From: Verticillium longisporum
Lineage: Eukaryota > Ascomycota > Sordariomycetes > Glomerellales > Plectosphaerellaceae
DNA: 64,000 nucleotides
NCBI GenBank assembly: GCA_019188255.1
Contig: JAETXT010000005.1
Location: forward strand, 4,836,001 to 4,900,000
Reading direction: 5' to 3'
The position numbers were made by a program, and so were the translations under genes. This document shows, in pieces, positions 45,718 through 57,000 of this stretch; the stretch's first letter is position 1, and the number at the start of each line of letters is the position of its first letter. The notes beneath the pieces were generated by a model that saw nothing but the letters and a program-made list of their open reading frames with translations, was not told the origin of the DNA and made no database searches.

Positions 45718-48525
45718 ATGCTGAACATCGTCTCGAGGGTCCTCCTCGTTTTCCTGGGCGCCTTGCTGCTCGCCGCTGCCACCTGGCACACCCTCACGCC
45801 AGACGACGACCCCTACCGGTGCCGTGCACTCCAAGAGACCGGCAACTGGATCGACCCCAAGAACGAAAAGGGCGACAGGCTGCCCTTCAAGACGTGGCAG
45901 CCCGAGGGATGTCTCCTTCACAAGTACACTTCGGCCGACATTAGGCAATGCATGGATGGCAGGCACGTCATATTCGCTGGCGACTCGACAACGAGGCAGA
46001 TTGCCTATGGCATTGCGCGCCTGGTACGTCCTTCTCCGATCGCCTCTGCTTTTTCTTCTTGATTTTTTTTTTTGGCTAACGTGATGGACTTGAACAGCTC
46101 GAGCGGGACGAGGCCGAATATGACCGCACCCATGTCGACTTCCATTCCTCCTTCAACCTGACCTACCACGGCGTCGACATTCAGCAGCACTGGGTCCCCT
46201 TTCTCGAGGTCGACGGCCCTCCCTTCGCTGCTAGCCAGGGCAAGGACAAGGACGGCCACATCAAGGGCGAGCACGATATCGAGCACTTTGTCGAGCAGCT
46301 CAACTTGATGCGGGACGAGTTGGAGAAGAAGCCTGCCTCTATCAAGGGGCAGAAGGGCCCCGCCTTTGCTATGCTCGGCGTCGGCGCCTGGTTCTCCGGC
46401 GATGACAAGGAGGGCGAAGCTTCTAATACTGTCAAGTACGAGGCTGCCATCTCCAATGTCTCCGATATTCTGGGCAGTCGCAAGGACTTCTGGAAGGCCC
46501 CCATGGATCCCATCGACGGCATCGGCAACCAGGTCTTCTTCGCGCCCCTGCCGGTCCCTACTACACAGGCAAGGACCACAAGGAGGGCAAGGCCAAGGCC
46601 GCCACGAGGGTCACCGCCATGCAGAAGTGGCTGCGCGAGACGGCCGACAAGTGGAACTTCCAGTTCGTCTGGTCCATCCCGGGCCTCGTCGAGCACGACA
46701 AGGCCGCCTTTGTCGATCCCACGCAGACTGGATTCCACGTCATTGAGAGCGTTGCCGAGATCAAGGCCAACATTCTCCTGAACCTCCGTTGCAACGCACG
46801 CCTCGACCGTGTCAAGGGCTACCCCTACCAGCGCACCTGCTGCTCCGACTACGGCGGCAGCAAGCCCCTGACGCAGCTTGTGCTTGTGGGCTTCGGCATG
46901 GTGTACCTTGTCGTCTGCATTCTGGCGGAGACGTGGGACCTCATCGCCCGCCGCAGCACCCCTCGTTACGCCGCCTTCAACATGGAGACGGGCTCCTTCG
47001 TCATGGCCCTGCTCATGTGCTTTTTCGCCGACCGCACGCACATTCTCGGCAAGGGAGCCAAGGTGTGGCACTACGCCAACTTTGCCATCATGTGCGCGCC
47101 GTGTCTTGCCGTTGCCATTGTCACCATTCGCAAGTCCAAGCCGCCCCGTGCCAAGCCTGGTCAGCTCGTCGAGGCCGACCAGCCGTTTCTTTCGCGCGAC
47201 CAGACGGATGAGTGGAAGGGCTGGATGCAATTTGTCATTCTCGTCTACCACTGGACGGCCGCCGCGCGCTCGACGGGCATCTACATCTTTGTTCGCCTCC
47301 TCGTCGCTGCGTACCTCTTCCAGACCGGCTACGGACACACGACCTTCTTCCTCGTGAAGAAGGACTTCTCCTTCAAGCGCATGGCGTCTGTCATGCTGCG
47401 TCTCAACCTCTTGAGTGTGTCGCTCGCCTACTTTATGAACACAGACTACATGTTCTACTACTTTTCGCCGCTCGTCAGCTTCTGGTTCATGGTCGTCTAT
47501 CTCACCATGGCTGTCGGCCACAAGAGGTACAATGATGATATCCAGCTCGTGCTCGCCAAGATCTGCATCTCGGCCGTCATTGTCGCCGTTGTCGTGCTCG
47601 CCACACCCCTGACCAAGTGGACCTTTGGCTTCCTGCGCATCTTCTTCAACATCAAGTGGAGCCTCGAGGAATGGGAGTACCGCGTCGCTCTCGACCTCTT
47701 CATCGTCTACATCGGCATGCTTTCCGCCATTGCGTACCTCAAGGTCAAGGAGGAGCTGAGGCTCGCGCTGCGGTGCTCCATGGCCCTCGTTGGCCACGTC
47801 GTCATGGCTGGCTACGCCTACGCCTGCGGCACCACGCTGGCCTCGATGGGCGATTACCGCCTCTGGCACCCGTACCTCTCGTTCGTGCCCATTCTGGCCT
47901 TCATCGCCGTGCGCAACGTCTCCGCGCCCGTCCGCAACTATTACTCCAAGGGCATGGCCTGGCTTGGCCAGTGCTCGCTCGAGACGTACACGCTTCAGTT
48001 CCACCTGTTCCTGGCCGCCGACACGCAGGGCGTGCTCCTCATCAACCAGCTGCGCGGCGACGGCTCCAACTTTGACCGGTGGAAGTCTCTCCTTGTCATC
48101 GTGCCCGTCTTCCTGTGGGTCAGCTCCCTGACGGCCAACGCCACGAACAATCTCGTCAAGATTATTCTCTCCGAGTCCAAGCCCGAAGAACACGCCCCCG
48201 GCCGCTGCCGCAGCAGGAGGAGAAGGAGCGTGCCGAGGACAGCGATGACGAGGACGGCCCGTACATGTACGAGCAGGGCACAGGTCTCCTCGGCCGCTCG
48301 CGCACCACCGTCTCCCGCTACTTCCAGGAGATGCCGCCCCTGCGATCGATGCTCCGCACGCTCCAGGCGCGCATCATCTTCATCCTCCTCGTCATGTGGC
48401 TCTTCAACCTGCTGACGCCCGGTCCGATAGGCGGGCCCGTGCCCGACGGGTTCACGCCCCATCGCGTGGGCAGCGGCGACGCGACCAAGGTGTCTGCGCC
48501 CAAGGCGAGCGCCAGCGCGGCGTGA
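45718..48525 (+). CDS. CAS1-type 10-TM O-acyltransferase, frame-broken
   Basis: Golgi-type membrane protein with an N-terminal PC-esterase/SGNH-like lumenal domain and the Cas1p ten-TM acyltransferase domain. Cryptococcus Cas1 O-acetylates capsule polysaccharide; in moulds the acceptor is unknown. Exons are 45718-46023 and 46098 onward, with a 74-nt intron. An N-terminal anchor (VSRVLLVFLGALLLAAATWH) is followed by the SGNH block I-like GRHVIFAGDSTTRQIAYG and YHGVDIQQHWVPF, then about ten hydrophobic segments (46.86-48.17 kb) with FFLVKKDFSFKRMASVMLRL and NYYSKGMAWLGQCSLETYTL. Two 1-base losses break the frame: in CCC near 46556-46558 and in CCCCC at 48195-48199. After the second, the correct frame gives the last TM (IIFILLVMWLFNLLTPGP) and stops at 48523-48525. 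The family is certain; integrity is not. Confidence 0.88.
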
Positions 48526-49237
48526 GCGTGGGGTGCTGCGTTTGTATGCAGCGAGGCCTGGGGCCAGGTGTTTATGTGCGTGCGTGTTTGGATACCAGTT
48601 GTATGTTTGCATGAAACGAAACCTATGGATTTGGGTTTCTCCGCGAGAGTGAGGGGGGCGTTTCTTGGACGTGAAAGTGTATGTGCATGACAAGTGGGAT
48701 ATCTCTGGCGGTTTTTTTTTTGGTTTTTTTTAATTTCTTTTCACATTCTTCTTCACGTTCTTCTTTCCCATTCTTCTTTCACATCTCTTCACAATTTTCC
48801 TCTTTTGCTCCCAGGGCGCATTTGCTGGACGCATTTGCGGGAGGTTAGACATGATCGGGGGCTCTCTCGTTATCCCCTATGAAAATACATTCGCCCATGG
48901 CACTACTTCTTACCTGTTGCTTGACACATGGTGACTTGCCAAGGTGCATGTGCATTGGCTGTCAAGGAGAAGCAGCACCTGGTTCGAGTCTCAAGGCATC
49001 GCTTCTGTGTATTTCATCGAGCTCGTGAGGCCGTCATCCAGTAGTGACAATCCCAAGACCCCTTCCCTCTCTTTGCCTTCGTTGCTACAAACAGCAGCCT
49101 TCAGAGGCCGACAAGGCCGAAACTCAAAAGAACCAAAAAAAAAAAACACGCAGACGCCCCTGAAGACCTGAAAAGTATAAACCCAAGTGTGGCAATCCCT
49201 ACCAACAACCCCCGCGGGCAAAGAACAGCAAAAAAGC
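48526..49237. other. Convergent 3' flanks, CAS1-like and small membrane protein genes
   Basis: 712 bp between two stop codons. T-rich runs at about 48710-48740 may be part of the 3' UTR. A GGTTCGAG stretch near 48979 resembles a tRNA B box but has no cloverleaf around it. Confidence 0.5.
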
Positions 49238-49987
49238 TCAAACATTCTCCCTGAACATGGACCTCCTCTCCGTCGGACTCCCACCCTTGGGCCCCTGCTG
49301 CTGCTGCTGCGTCGCAGCCCCCGTGTCAATCGGCCGGGGACTCACGCCCCTCAGGCCACCAATGTTGCTCGGCTCGGCGTCGTCGTCAAAGGGGTTGCTG
49401 CCGAGCAGGCCGCTGGCGGCGCCACCGCGGTGCACCTGCGACGGGTAGCCGTGACCGGCGCTCCGTCCGCGGTCGCCGAGCTCCTGCTCGTCGTAGGCGC
49501 CGTAGGGCCCGTACGAGTCGGCCTCGTGGCCGACGCGCGCGTCCCAGGCGTCGTCCGGGTCGAGGGGTCCGAAGCCGCGGCGGCCGGCGGAGCTGCTGTT
49601 GCCGCCGAGGCCTGCGCCGCCGCCGCTGCCCGTCGCGCCGGGCTGTTCGTAGGCGCCGGTGGCGGAGCGGGCGTTGCGCCCGCCGAACCAGCCCTTGATG
49701 GTGGCGAGAGGGCCGCTGCCGCCTGAGGCGGAGGAGGAGCCGTAGGGGTCTGGCTTGTAGAAGGGGATGTAGGATGCGATGGAGGGCGCGGGGAGCTGTG
49801 GGGGCGACGCAATGTTAGCCAGCTGCTTGTGGGGGAATTTGACGAGAAAAAGAGAGAGAGAGAGGGGGGGAGAGAGACGCACGCCGAGCTTGCGGGCGCG
49901 CAGCTGGGTAAAGGTGACCCAGGCTAGGGCGCCGGCGAGGGCGAGGATGATGATGGCGATGACGATGCCGCCTGCTGTGGAGACCAT
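49238..49987 (-). CDS. Small single-pass membrane protein, conserved-looking, unknown function
   Basis: Exons are 49883-49987 and 49238-49795 with an 87-nt intron (branch CTAAC, acceptor CACAG), giving 220 aa. An N-terminal TM (GIVIAIIILALAGALAWVTF) is followed by a short basic stop-transfer (QLRARKLG), then PAPSIASYIPFYKPDPYG, GRRGFGPLDPDDAWDARVG, a Gly/Ser/Tyr-rich disordered tail with a Q5 run, and a C-terminal SPTERRSMFRENV. I recognise the layout from other filamentous fungi but know no established function. The N-out topology follows from the basic residues after the helix. It could act at the plasma membrane or in vesicles; that is a guess. Confidence 0.8.
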   Translation of the reverse strand: MVSTAGGIVIAIIILALAGALAWVTFTQLRARKLGVRLSPPLSLSLFLVKFPHKQLANIASPPQLPAPSIASYIPFYKPDPYGSSSASGGSGPLATIKGWFGGRNARSATGAYEQPGATGSGGGAGLGGNSSSAGRRGFGPLDPDDAWDARVGHEADSYGPYGAYDEQELGDRGRSAGHGYPSQVHRGGAASGLLGSNPFDDDAEPSNIGGLRGVSPRPIDTGAATQQQQQGPKGGSPTERRSMFRENV

Positions 49988-50660
49988 TTTGGGGGGACGA
50001 CTCCGCGGGAGGCGGTTCGATGCGATGCGCTGCGAGGGTTCAACGCGTGTTTTGGCTTTTGCGATGGATGCGTCGCAGGCAAGAAGCGCTCGGCGTGGTT
50101 GCGACGGGATGGTGAGGTGAGGGTTAATCGCCGGAGCTGTCGGTTGGTCGCTTGGCGTCGCAGTACGCTTGCAATTGACGGGATGAGACCTCGGGGCCAC
50201 AACGATTCTGAAGGTTCGGGGGTGCGTCAAACGGCGCCCTGCGTGGAACGGTGGAATGAGGCGCTGGCAGATGTCGTTGGCCAGATGTGGTGCTGATGAT
50301 GATGGTGGTTGGTGGTGGTGGTCGTGCTCGTGTTGGTAGACGTAACGCATTTGGAGGCAGCAGCATGGGACCCGCTTATCTCGCAGCTCTCTCCCTCGTC
50401 GCTTTTTCCCTGTTTCTACGACGCTCGTTCCATTGGTCAATCTGGGGTGATGGAGAGCGCAGCGATGCGCGTCAGGGACTTGTTCTGGGAACTCACGCCA
50501 AGGGACTGAAACCAGCTCGGATCAGTGGAATGTTCTTGTCTTGCTCTTGTTTCGATGACTGCTGAAGATTCTTTTCTTTTCCCTCGCCTCTTGCACTTCT
50601 TTGTCCTGCAGTCCGTCCCAGAGCCCTCACTGTACTGCTTGGAACCCAGAGACTACTGAG

Positions 50661-50755
50661 GTACCTACCCAAGGTACCTGTGTATCTAACCTGAGGTAGG
50701 TGCCTGGTAGGTAGGTATGGTAGGTAGGTGGGTACCTAGGTATCTAGGTACCTGC
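50661..50755. repeat. GGTACCTA/TAGG-rich tract
   Basis: Dense interspersed GGTACCT, TAGGTAGG and ACCTAGG units, partly self-complementary. The same word family occurs at about 2902-2954, 9480-9502 and 41055-41090. Confidence 0.8.
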
Positions 50756-50923
50756 ACGCACCCAAGGTTCCTCTAGCATGTCCAGACTCCTGTAAGCCCT
50801 GTGACCCTGGAAATACAGGGGGGGCCCGTATACCTGAATCACCTGTCAAGTGAAAGGGGCTCTGAGCTCGTTGATCAAAATGAATCACCTTGTCCTCTCA
50901 GTACGATGGAGAATTCAATCTGT

Positions 50924-51013
50924 TGATCCTTCGAGATCTACTGATCCTTCGAGATCTACTCATCCTTCGAGATCTACTGATCCTTCGAGATCTACTGATC
51001 CTTCGAGAATCAC
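50924..51013. repeat. 18-bp minisatellite, five copies
   Basis: Unit TGATCCTTCGAGATCTAC repeated five times: copies 1, 2 and 4 are perfect, copy 3 differs at one base and copy 5 diverges at its end. Each unit contains the palindrome AGATCT and a GATC at its start. Confidence 0.95.
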
Positions 51014-51179
51014 GTACTCGTATTACCCCTTCGCACTTCAACTTCAACATGTCCATGTCGGCAAATCCCTCTACGCGGTCCCTCGTCTAAACACCATACG
51101 CCCTGCCGCCGGATATTATCCTAGTCATCACTCATAAGGACAAAGGGAAGAAAAAAGTCAAAAAAGAGAACAACAAAAA

Positions 51180-52757
51180 TCACGCAAAACACTGATCCCA
51201 CTTTCCACCCTGCCTCGCAAACTCGAGCCCCTCAACAAAGGCCCCGAGCCCGCATCGCCCGAGCGCATCCGAGCCGCAGGCCTCGAGCGGCACAACGCGC
51301 TCGTTGACGACCACGCGGACCATCTCCTCGTCGTGGCCTTCGCACCGCATCTTCTCGACGTACATGCGCCCGCCGAACGGCACGAGCCAGCCCGCCGAGA
51401 AACCGCCCGACGCCGCGGCCGTCTGCCGCCGCGTCCGCGGTAGCGGCGCCGCGCCGTCGTAGAGCCCGAGCGCCGCGTAAATGGTGAGCATGTCGTTGTC
51501 GTGGCTAAAGTCGGCGTACATGCCGCGACCCAGCGGGAACGTGGCGCCGTCGCCGTCGAGTGTGCGGTTCGTCGTCGTATCGTCCTCGACCGCCGTGTCC
51601 GTCAGCCGCGCCACGAGCTCGTTGACCCAGCCTACGCCCTGCGTCGCCGCCAGCGGGTGCCCGGCATTGAAGCCGTAGTACTTGGCCACCGTCTGGTAGT
51701 AGTCGTAGCTAGCCCACTCGTCGCGTGTGAAGAGGCCGCAGAACGCCGACGGCCGCAGCCGCGCGTCCGCCACCGTCTCGTACGGGCACAGGTCCATAAA
51801 GTACACCGTCTCGTGCTCCGTCAGGTTCGCCCCCGGCAGCGCCGCGTTGACGCGCGCCGCGATCGGTGGCATGAAGACATCCTGCCACGCCAGCTTGGCC
51901 GTCTCGCCGAGCCGCGCGAGCGGGCCGGACTCGAACGCCGGGCACAGCCCGTGACTCAGCGTGTTGTTGGCCCCGCGCCGCTCGGGAATGATGAGCATCT
52001 CGTCCTCAACGTCGTCCGGCGCCTCGAGCCCGTCCCGCGCCCGCGCCGCGTAGAACCCCTGCGTCCAGTTGCGACCCGACACCTCGACACGCCGCTGGCC
52101 CGACGCCCGCACAAACGGCTCCGAGATGGCGGCGAGCGCCCGGTACCGTCGGTAAAACGCAGCCCCCGACTCGACCATTTCCCGCTCGCCGTACGCCGTC
52201 AGCTGGTCGTGCCCGAGCGTGTACTCGTAGTCGCGAATGAAGTCGTAGCCCTTGCCGTAGTCCTCGACAACGTCCTGGATACGGCCGACGAGCTCGAGGT
52301 ACGCCTCGGACTTGCCGGCCGTGGGGTCGCGCGAGCCGTGGCGCGAGAGGACCTGCGCAAACGTGACATCGCACTGCGCGGGAATGGCGGGATCAATCTC
52401 TGACGGGACGGGGTAGAAAGGCGAGTACTGGCCCCAGAGCCGGGAGACGTCTCCCATCTCGTGCCGGCCGCGTGAGACGTGTCTGTTCCCCGAGTTAGCA
52501 GGGAGGATTGGCTGCTTGCTTGTCGACCGAACCGTGAGGGTGACTTACCTGGAAATGGTACCAGCATGCACGCCCACGAGCACGAGGGCCGTGATGCCTG
52601 CTACGGTGATGCATCCCTTGTTTCTCCTCCAGAAGCCTCGGTGGTTCTCCGGTGATGTGGGTGCTGTCGGGCTGTGTGCTGGTAATGATTCGTACTTGTG
52701 GCTGTTGTGCCCTGGGAGCCAGGCCTTCATCGAGGCTGTCGACTCCATGATGCCCAT
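51180..52757 (-). CDS. Membrane-anchored histidine acid phosphatase (phytase-like)
   Basis: Branch-2 histidine phosphatase of the phytase/acid phosphatase type, releasing phosphate from phosphomonoesters. Exons are 52549-52757 and 51180-52482 with a 66-nt intron (donor GTAAGT, branch CTAAC, acceptor ACAG), giving 503 aa. The catalytic RHGxRxP motif is LSRHGSRDPT at about residues 117-126. The proton-donor HD lies in ADFSHDNDML near residue 420. Paired cysteines and several NxT/S sites (NWTQ, NNTL, NLTE, NRTL) fit an extracytoplasmic enzyme. Instead of a cleavable signal, about 48 cytosolic-type residues precede a TM (CITVAGITALVLVGVHAG), indicating a type II membrane protein. The start could also be the Met three codons later (52748). 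Substrate preference is unknown. Confidence 0.88.
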
Positions 52758-54012
52758 TGTGTGGACTTTGTCTCTGTGTATGTGTGTGTGTGTGTGGATG
52801 AGAAGAATTAAGGATATGGCCAAGCTTTGTCTTCGACCCCGGGATCGTCTCACAATGGAAAAGCTGGGCACTCGCTGGTGATATACCCTCCCTCGATACC
52901 GGTACTCTCCCTGGCCTGGTGACAAGGGGAATAGATACAAGGTGACACGAGCCGGAGAAGGCAAAATCCTAAGACAGGCCGACGCGGGGAGAAGGGGATC
53001 GTGAGGGGCCCGGGCGATCCCTGCGCAGACCGGTCTTGGCTTGAGTGTTCCGTGGTAGCAGGAGGGGCAGAGACCGGAGTTGCATCCACAAAAGCACAGA
53101 AGAAGGAAGAGTGAGACACGCCTTGGCAGTCGGAACCCAAGGGTTGCAGCCACGAGGGGTGAGCAGATGGGACGGAGTGCGAAGAAGGCGATCGATGGAC
53201 CTGGTCGATGGACCTGGTCGATGGGGGGTCGGCGTTGGATGAAGGTTGACGGTGATGGGGTTGCTGTGTTTGATGTGCCCGGATGAGACGTCTTGGCTTG
53301 GCATGCAAGCGTGGTTTGAGGCCAGGCAACGGAATTCCAACGGCGACAGCTGTCAGTTGGGTGAGTGCCCTATTTTTAGGCAGGAGGACCCCCTCATCAC
53401 CTCCTTCCCCCGGAGCACGGCCGCTAGTCTTCGGTGAGCGTCGGTGGCGTCGGCCCTCTCTCTTTCCACACCTGTCCACCGGCCAGCCGGCCAGACCTGG
53501 CCTGCATCTTCAAAACACCGTGTTTACTCGTTTTTGAAGAATACTCAGCATTCAGGACATCTCTCAGAAGAAGAAGAAGAAGAAGAAGAAGAAGAAGAAG
53601 AAGAATTCAGTCATCCCTCACACCTCACCCTCCTCATCTCATCATGACCGGCCCAAACCACCCAGCGCAGCCAAGCGTTTCTCGCACCATGGCCAAACAG
53701 TCCATCATCAACGACCTCACGCCCACGCCCGCGCCCTCGCCGCTATTTACAGCTGTCGTGAGTTCCGTCCGCGCGAGATTCGAACTCACCGGCACCGGGG
53801 AAACGCACAGACACGAACAGAAGCCCATTTGACAGGTGTTTAAAAAGACGACCTTACACAGCCACCTCGACGACCGCCAAGATGAAACGCCTAACCTTCA
53901 GACACTGCCCGTCCGCCTCCTCCCCTCACCCTGTCACCGCCCTGCTGCACCTTGGGCCGCCCTCGTCTTCCGCCGTCTCTCTCCCCGTCGAAATGCCGCA
54001 CCCTTGTTTCGC
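52758..54012. other. Intergenic, phosphatase promoter and ATPase 3' flank
   Basis: 1.25 kb with a (TG)n run at about 52781-52797 in the phosphatase leader and a GAA-triplet run at 53566-53605. Open frames from 52.85 to 53.9 kb lack domains. Confidence 0.5.
53566..53605. repeat. (GAA)n trinucleotide repeat
   Basis: About thirteen uninterrupted AGA/GAA triplets. They read as poly-Glu, poly-Arg or poly-Lys in the three plus-strand frames, which explains an artefactual open frame there. Confidence 0.95.
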
Positions 54013-57000
54013 CTACTGCTGGTTCTTGCCGCGAATGTTGAGCAGGAGCATCGACAGCGCCGCAAGTATCACCGGCAGCACACTGACAATCTCGCCCAAA
54101 CCAGCATACGCCGGCTCGATTCGGATACGCACAAACGCCCCGGCCGCCAGCAAAATCGCAACCACATTGTACACCGCCGACCACGCAAAGTTGAAGACCA
54201 TGCGGTTGAACGAGGCCTGGCTGACGTCGAGGAGGAACGGAATCCCGTCGAGGCCCGCCAGCAGGATCACGTCGGCCGCGCCCTGCGTCACGTCGCTTGA
54301 CGAGAGCGCACCGCCCATCTGCGCGCCGACGTGCGCCTGCGCCACTGCGACGGCGTCGTTGGTCCCGTCTCCGCAGAATATGACGTACTTGCGCCCGTCT
54401 TCCATGACGGCCGCCACGTAGTCGCGCTTCTCCGACGGAGTCTTCTCCGCCGCCACTTTGTCTGCCGGGATGCCCACCGCCTCTGCGACCGATTGCACCG
54501 CGCGAGCCTGGTCTCCCGAAACGAGATGCACCGTAATGTTGCGAGCTTGGAGCCCAGCAATGACCCGCTGAGCCTCAGGACGAAGTTGCGTGCGGAGCCC
54601 AAAGACGACCAAGGGGATCGAGTCGCGCGTGACGACCAGGGTCGTGAGACCTTGGTCCTGGAGCTTCTTCACAGCCGGCAGCGTCTCCGTCTCTGTCCAG
54701 CGTGAGTTGCCGGCACGTAACACGCTACCATTGAACCTTGTCTCGACCCCTGCGCCAGGGACAACACGAACTTCGATGACAGTGGCAAGGGATTTGACCG
54801 CGCGACCTTCGAGATGTCTCTCCGTCGCTGCTGACACGGGATGTTTACCCCCCGCGACGAGAGCCTTGGCAAGTGCAAGAGCTTCTTCCTCGTCGGCACC
54901 ACCGAAAACCTCCTCGGCCACTACGTCCAAGTCGCCCTCGGTGATGGTACCTGTCTTGTCAAAAATGACATCAGTGCACTTGCGAGCACTTTCAGTGCAG
55001 TCTGCTGACTTGATGATGATTCCACCTCGGGCAGCGATGCCGCCTGCAATGACAAGGACCATGGGAACGGCCAGGCCGAGAGCACAGGGACAAGAAATAG
55101 CAAGTACCGCCACAGCATACGTGATGGCATCAGCAACAGCCTTGCCGGTCTTCTCGTTGCGTACACGAAGACCGACCACAACCCAGATGATGACGACAAG
55201 GACAGCAACGGCAGACACTACTGGCACAAACCAGCTGGCTACCTTGTTGGCTAAGTCTTGGATCTTGGGCTTCGAGTTGGTGGCCTCCTCGACCATCTGT
55301 GCAATATCTGTGACCGTGTTCTTGCCGGGGAGACGAGTGAGCTGGGCGGTGATGACCCCGTCGCCGTTGACAGTTCCAGCAATGACATAGTCTCCCGATT
55401 GCTTGGGGACAGGGATTGATTCGCCTGTTAGCATCGACTCATCGACCTCGCTGTGGCCTGAGAGCACAAACCCGTCCGTCACCACACGGCTGTGCGGCGG
55501 AATCTTGAATGTGTCGCCGTACTGGAGAAGCCGGGCATCAATCTCACGGTCCTTGCCTTCTTCCACCAGTACCGCATTGCTGGACTGCAGAGATCTCATG
55601 GACACGGCTCCAACAGCCTTGACCCTGGCATATGTTGCAATCAGACGGCCGAGAAGGATCAAGGTAATGAGCAGGGTACTGGTCTCGAAGAACTCCTTTG
55701 TCTCCAGCGGTTTGTTGGCCATGCGAAAACCAAAAGCGACAATCGAGTATAGATACGCTGCTGTGATGCTTATGACAACCAGCATGTCCATCTCGAGAAC
55801 GTGGCTGAAAACAAGAGCGGAGAGCGCCGGTTGGTAAAACTCGGGTACCGCGATGAGCTGCACAAGCGTTGCCAGGACGATCGACACATAGGCTCTGGTC
55901 TTGTCGTCAACGAGGTTGTCACCCCATGCAAGTACCACGACCGGGATGGTAAGTACAGCGGCCAAACAAGTCTTCAGCAGCTGGTCGAATAATCTTTTGC
56001 GCCCACTCGCCAAAGACGGGTCGGCCTGAGGTGGCGCGAGACCCTCCGTGCGATCGTGAATCTTGTCAAACAAATCGCGGGCGCCGATAAAACCTGGATC
56101 ATAAGACAGCCTTACGGTTTTCTTGTCAAGAATCATGGCATCCGTGATTCCATCCATTGGTTCGTCGATCAAGCCTCTAGCGGCAAGCCCCGAGGCCAAT
56201 ACATCGAGGTGAAAGTCCCCGCCTGCCAGTCGGGTTATCTGAAATCCAGTCGAACCCTCAGCAGCTTTAATGACGTCCTTGGCTTTGTTGACAGATAAGT
56301 CGACGCTGAAGTCGGCGTTGCTCATGACGAAATTGACGCGTACTTCAGAGACACCCGGAGTGTCCTCGAGAATGCGCGTCAATTTGTCGCTGCAGCCTGA
56401 ACAAGTCATGCCGTTGACGCTGACGGCGACCATCTCGATACCAGAGCACTCCTCGAGATCCTTCTGCTTCTCCCGGGATCCGCGGAGATCAGGGGGCGAG
56501 GCCCTGGCTGCGACATTTGGTGCGTTTGCTCTTTGTTTTTGAGTAGTGCAGCAGCTAGACTCGTTCACCTTTGCGGTGGTGATGGGCAAGCAATCGGTTT
56601 TGCTTCCGCATTGCGACTTGGCCTGCGACTCCTGTCGGAGCGTTCCGCTCGTCTTGGAAGTCGATACACCGCTGGAGCAGGTCACCTTGTTGTTGGCCTG
56701 AGGAGCAGCCGCCCTACGAGCAGCGCAGCAGGAGGTCTCAGTGAGGCCGCTGTTCAAGATGCTGCGACAGATGCATCGGGCTTGTTCGATGTATGCTTCG
56801 TAGCGGCTCATTGCGCTCTGGAGATGGGATGTACAAGCGGAGTTAAGGTGTTGGCCGTCTTTGTCGTGGGCATGGTGGTGGCCTTCGGCTTCTACACAGC
56901 TCATTATTAGCATATAGCACACCGACGGGACGTAATGTGTTCGGCCCTGGCTCTCAGTGTAGAGGACTCTTACCGTTGTGATCGACATCCTCGTCGCAAG

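Larger units (their letters stand above)
49988..51179. other. Intergenic with two tandem-repeat tracts
   Basis: 1.2 kb containing a GGTACC/TAGG-rich tract (about 50661-50755) and an 18-bp minisatellite (50924-51013). No gene is supported. The open frame that spans the minisatellite is a consequence of the 18-bp unit being a multiple of three. Confidence 0.55.

Noticed and set aside
46554..46568. Mini-intron explaining the CAS1-like frame change
   Set aside because: The only GT-AG pair there spans about 15 nt, far below any spliceosomal intron; a missing C fits better.
46181..48193. 670-codon minus-strand open frame
   Set aside because: Antisense of the CAS1-like acyltransferase, whose membrane segments are on the plus strand. 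The long antisense frame only reflects GC-rich codon use.
48970..49000. tRNA gene suggested by a GGTTCGAGTC B-box-like word
   Set aside because: No A box at the proper distance and no acceptor, D or anticodon stems can be formed.
50850..51137. Repeat protein of DPSRST units
   Set aside because: It arises from an 18-bp minisatellite being a multiple of three; there is no start context, domain or flanking coding sequence.
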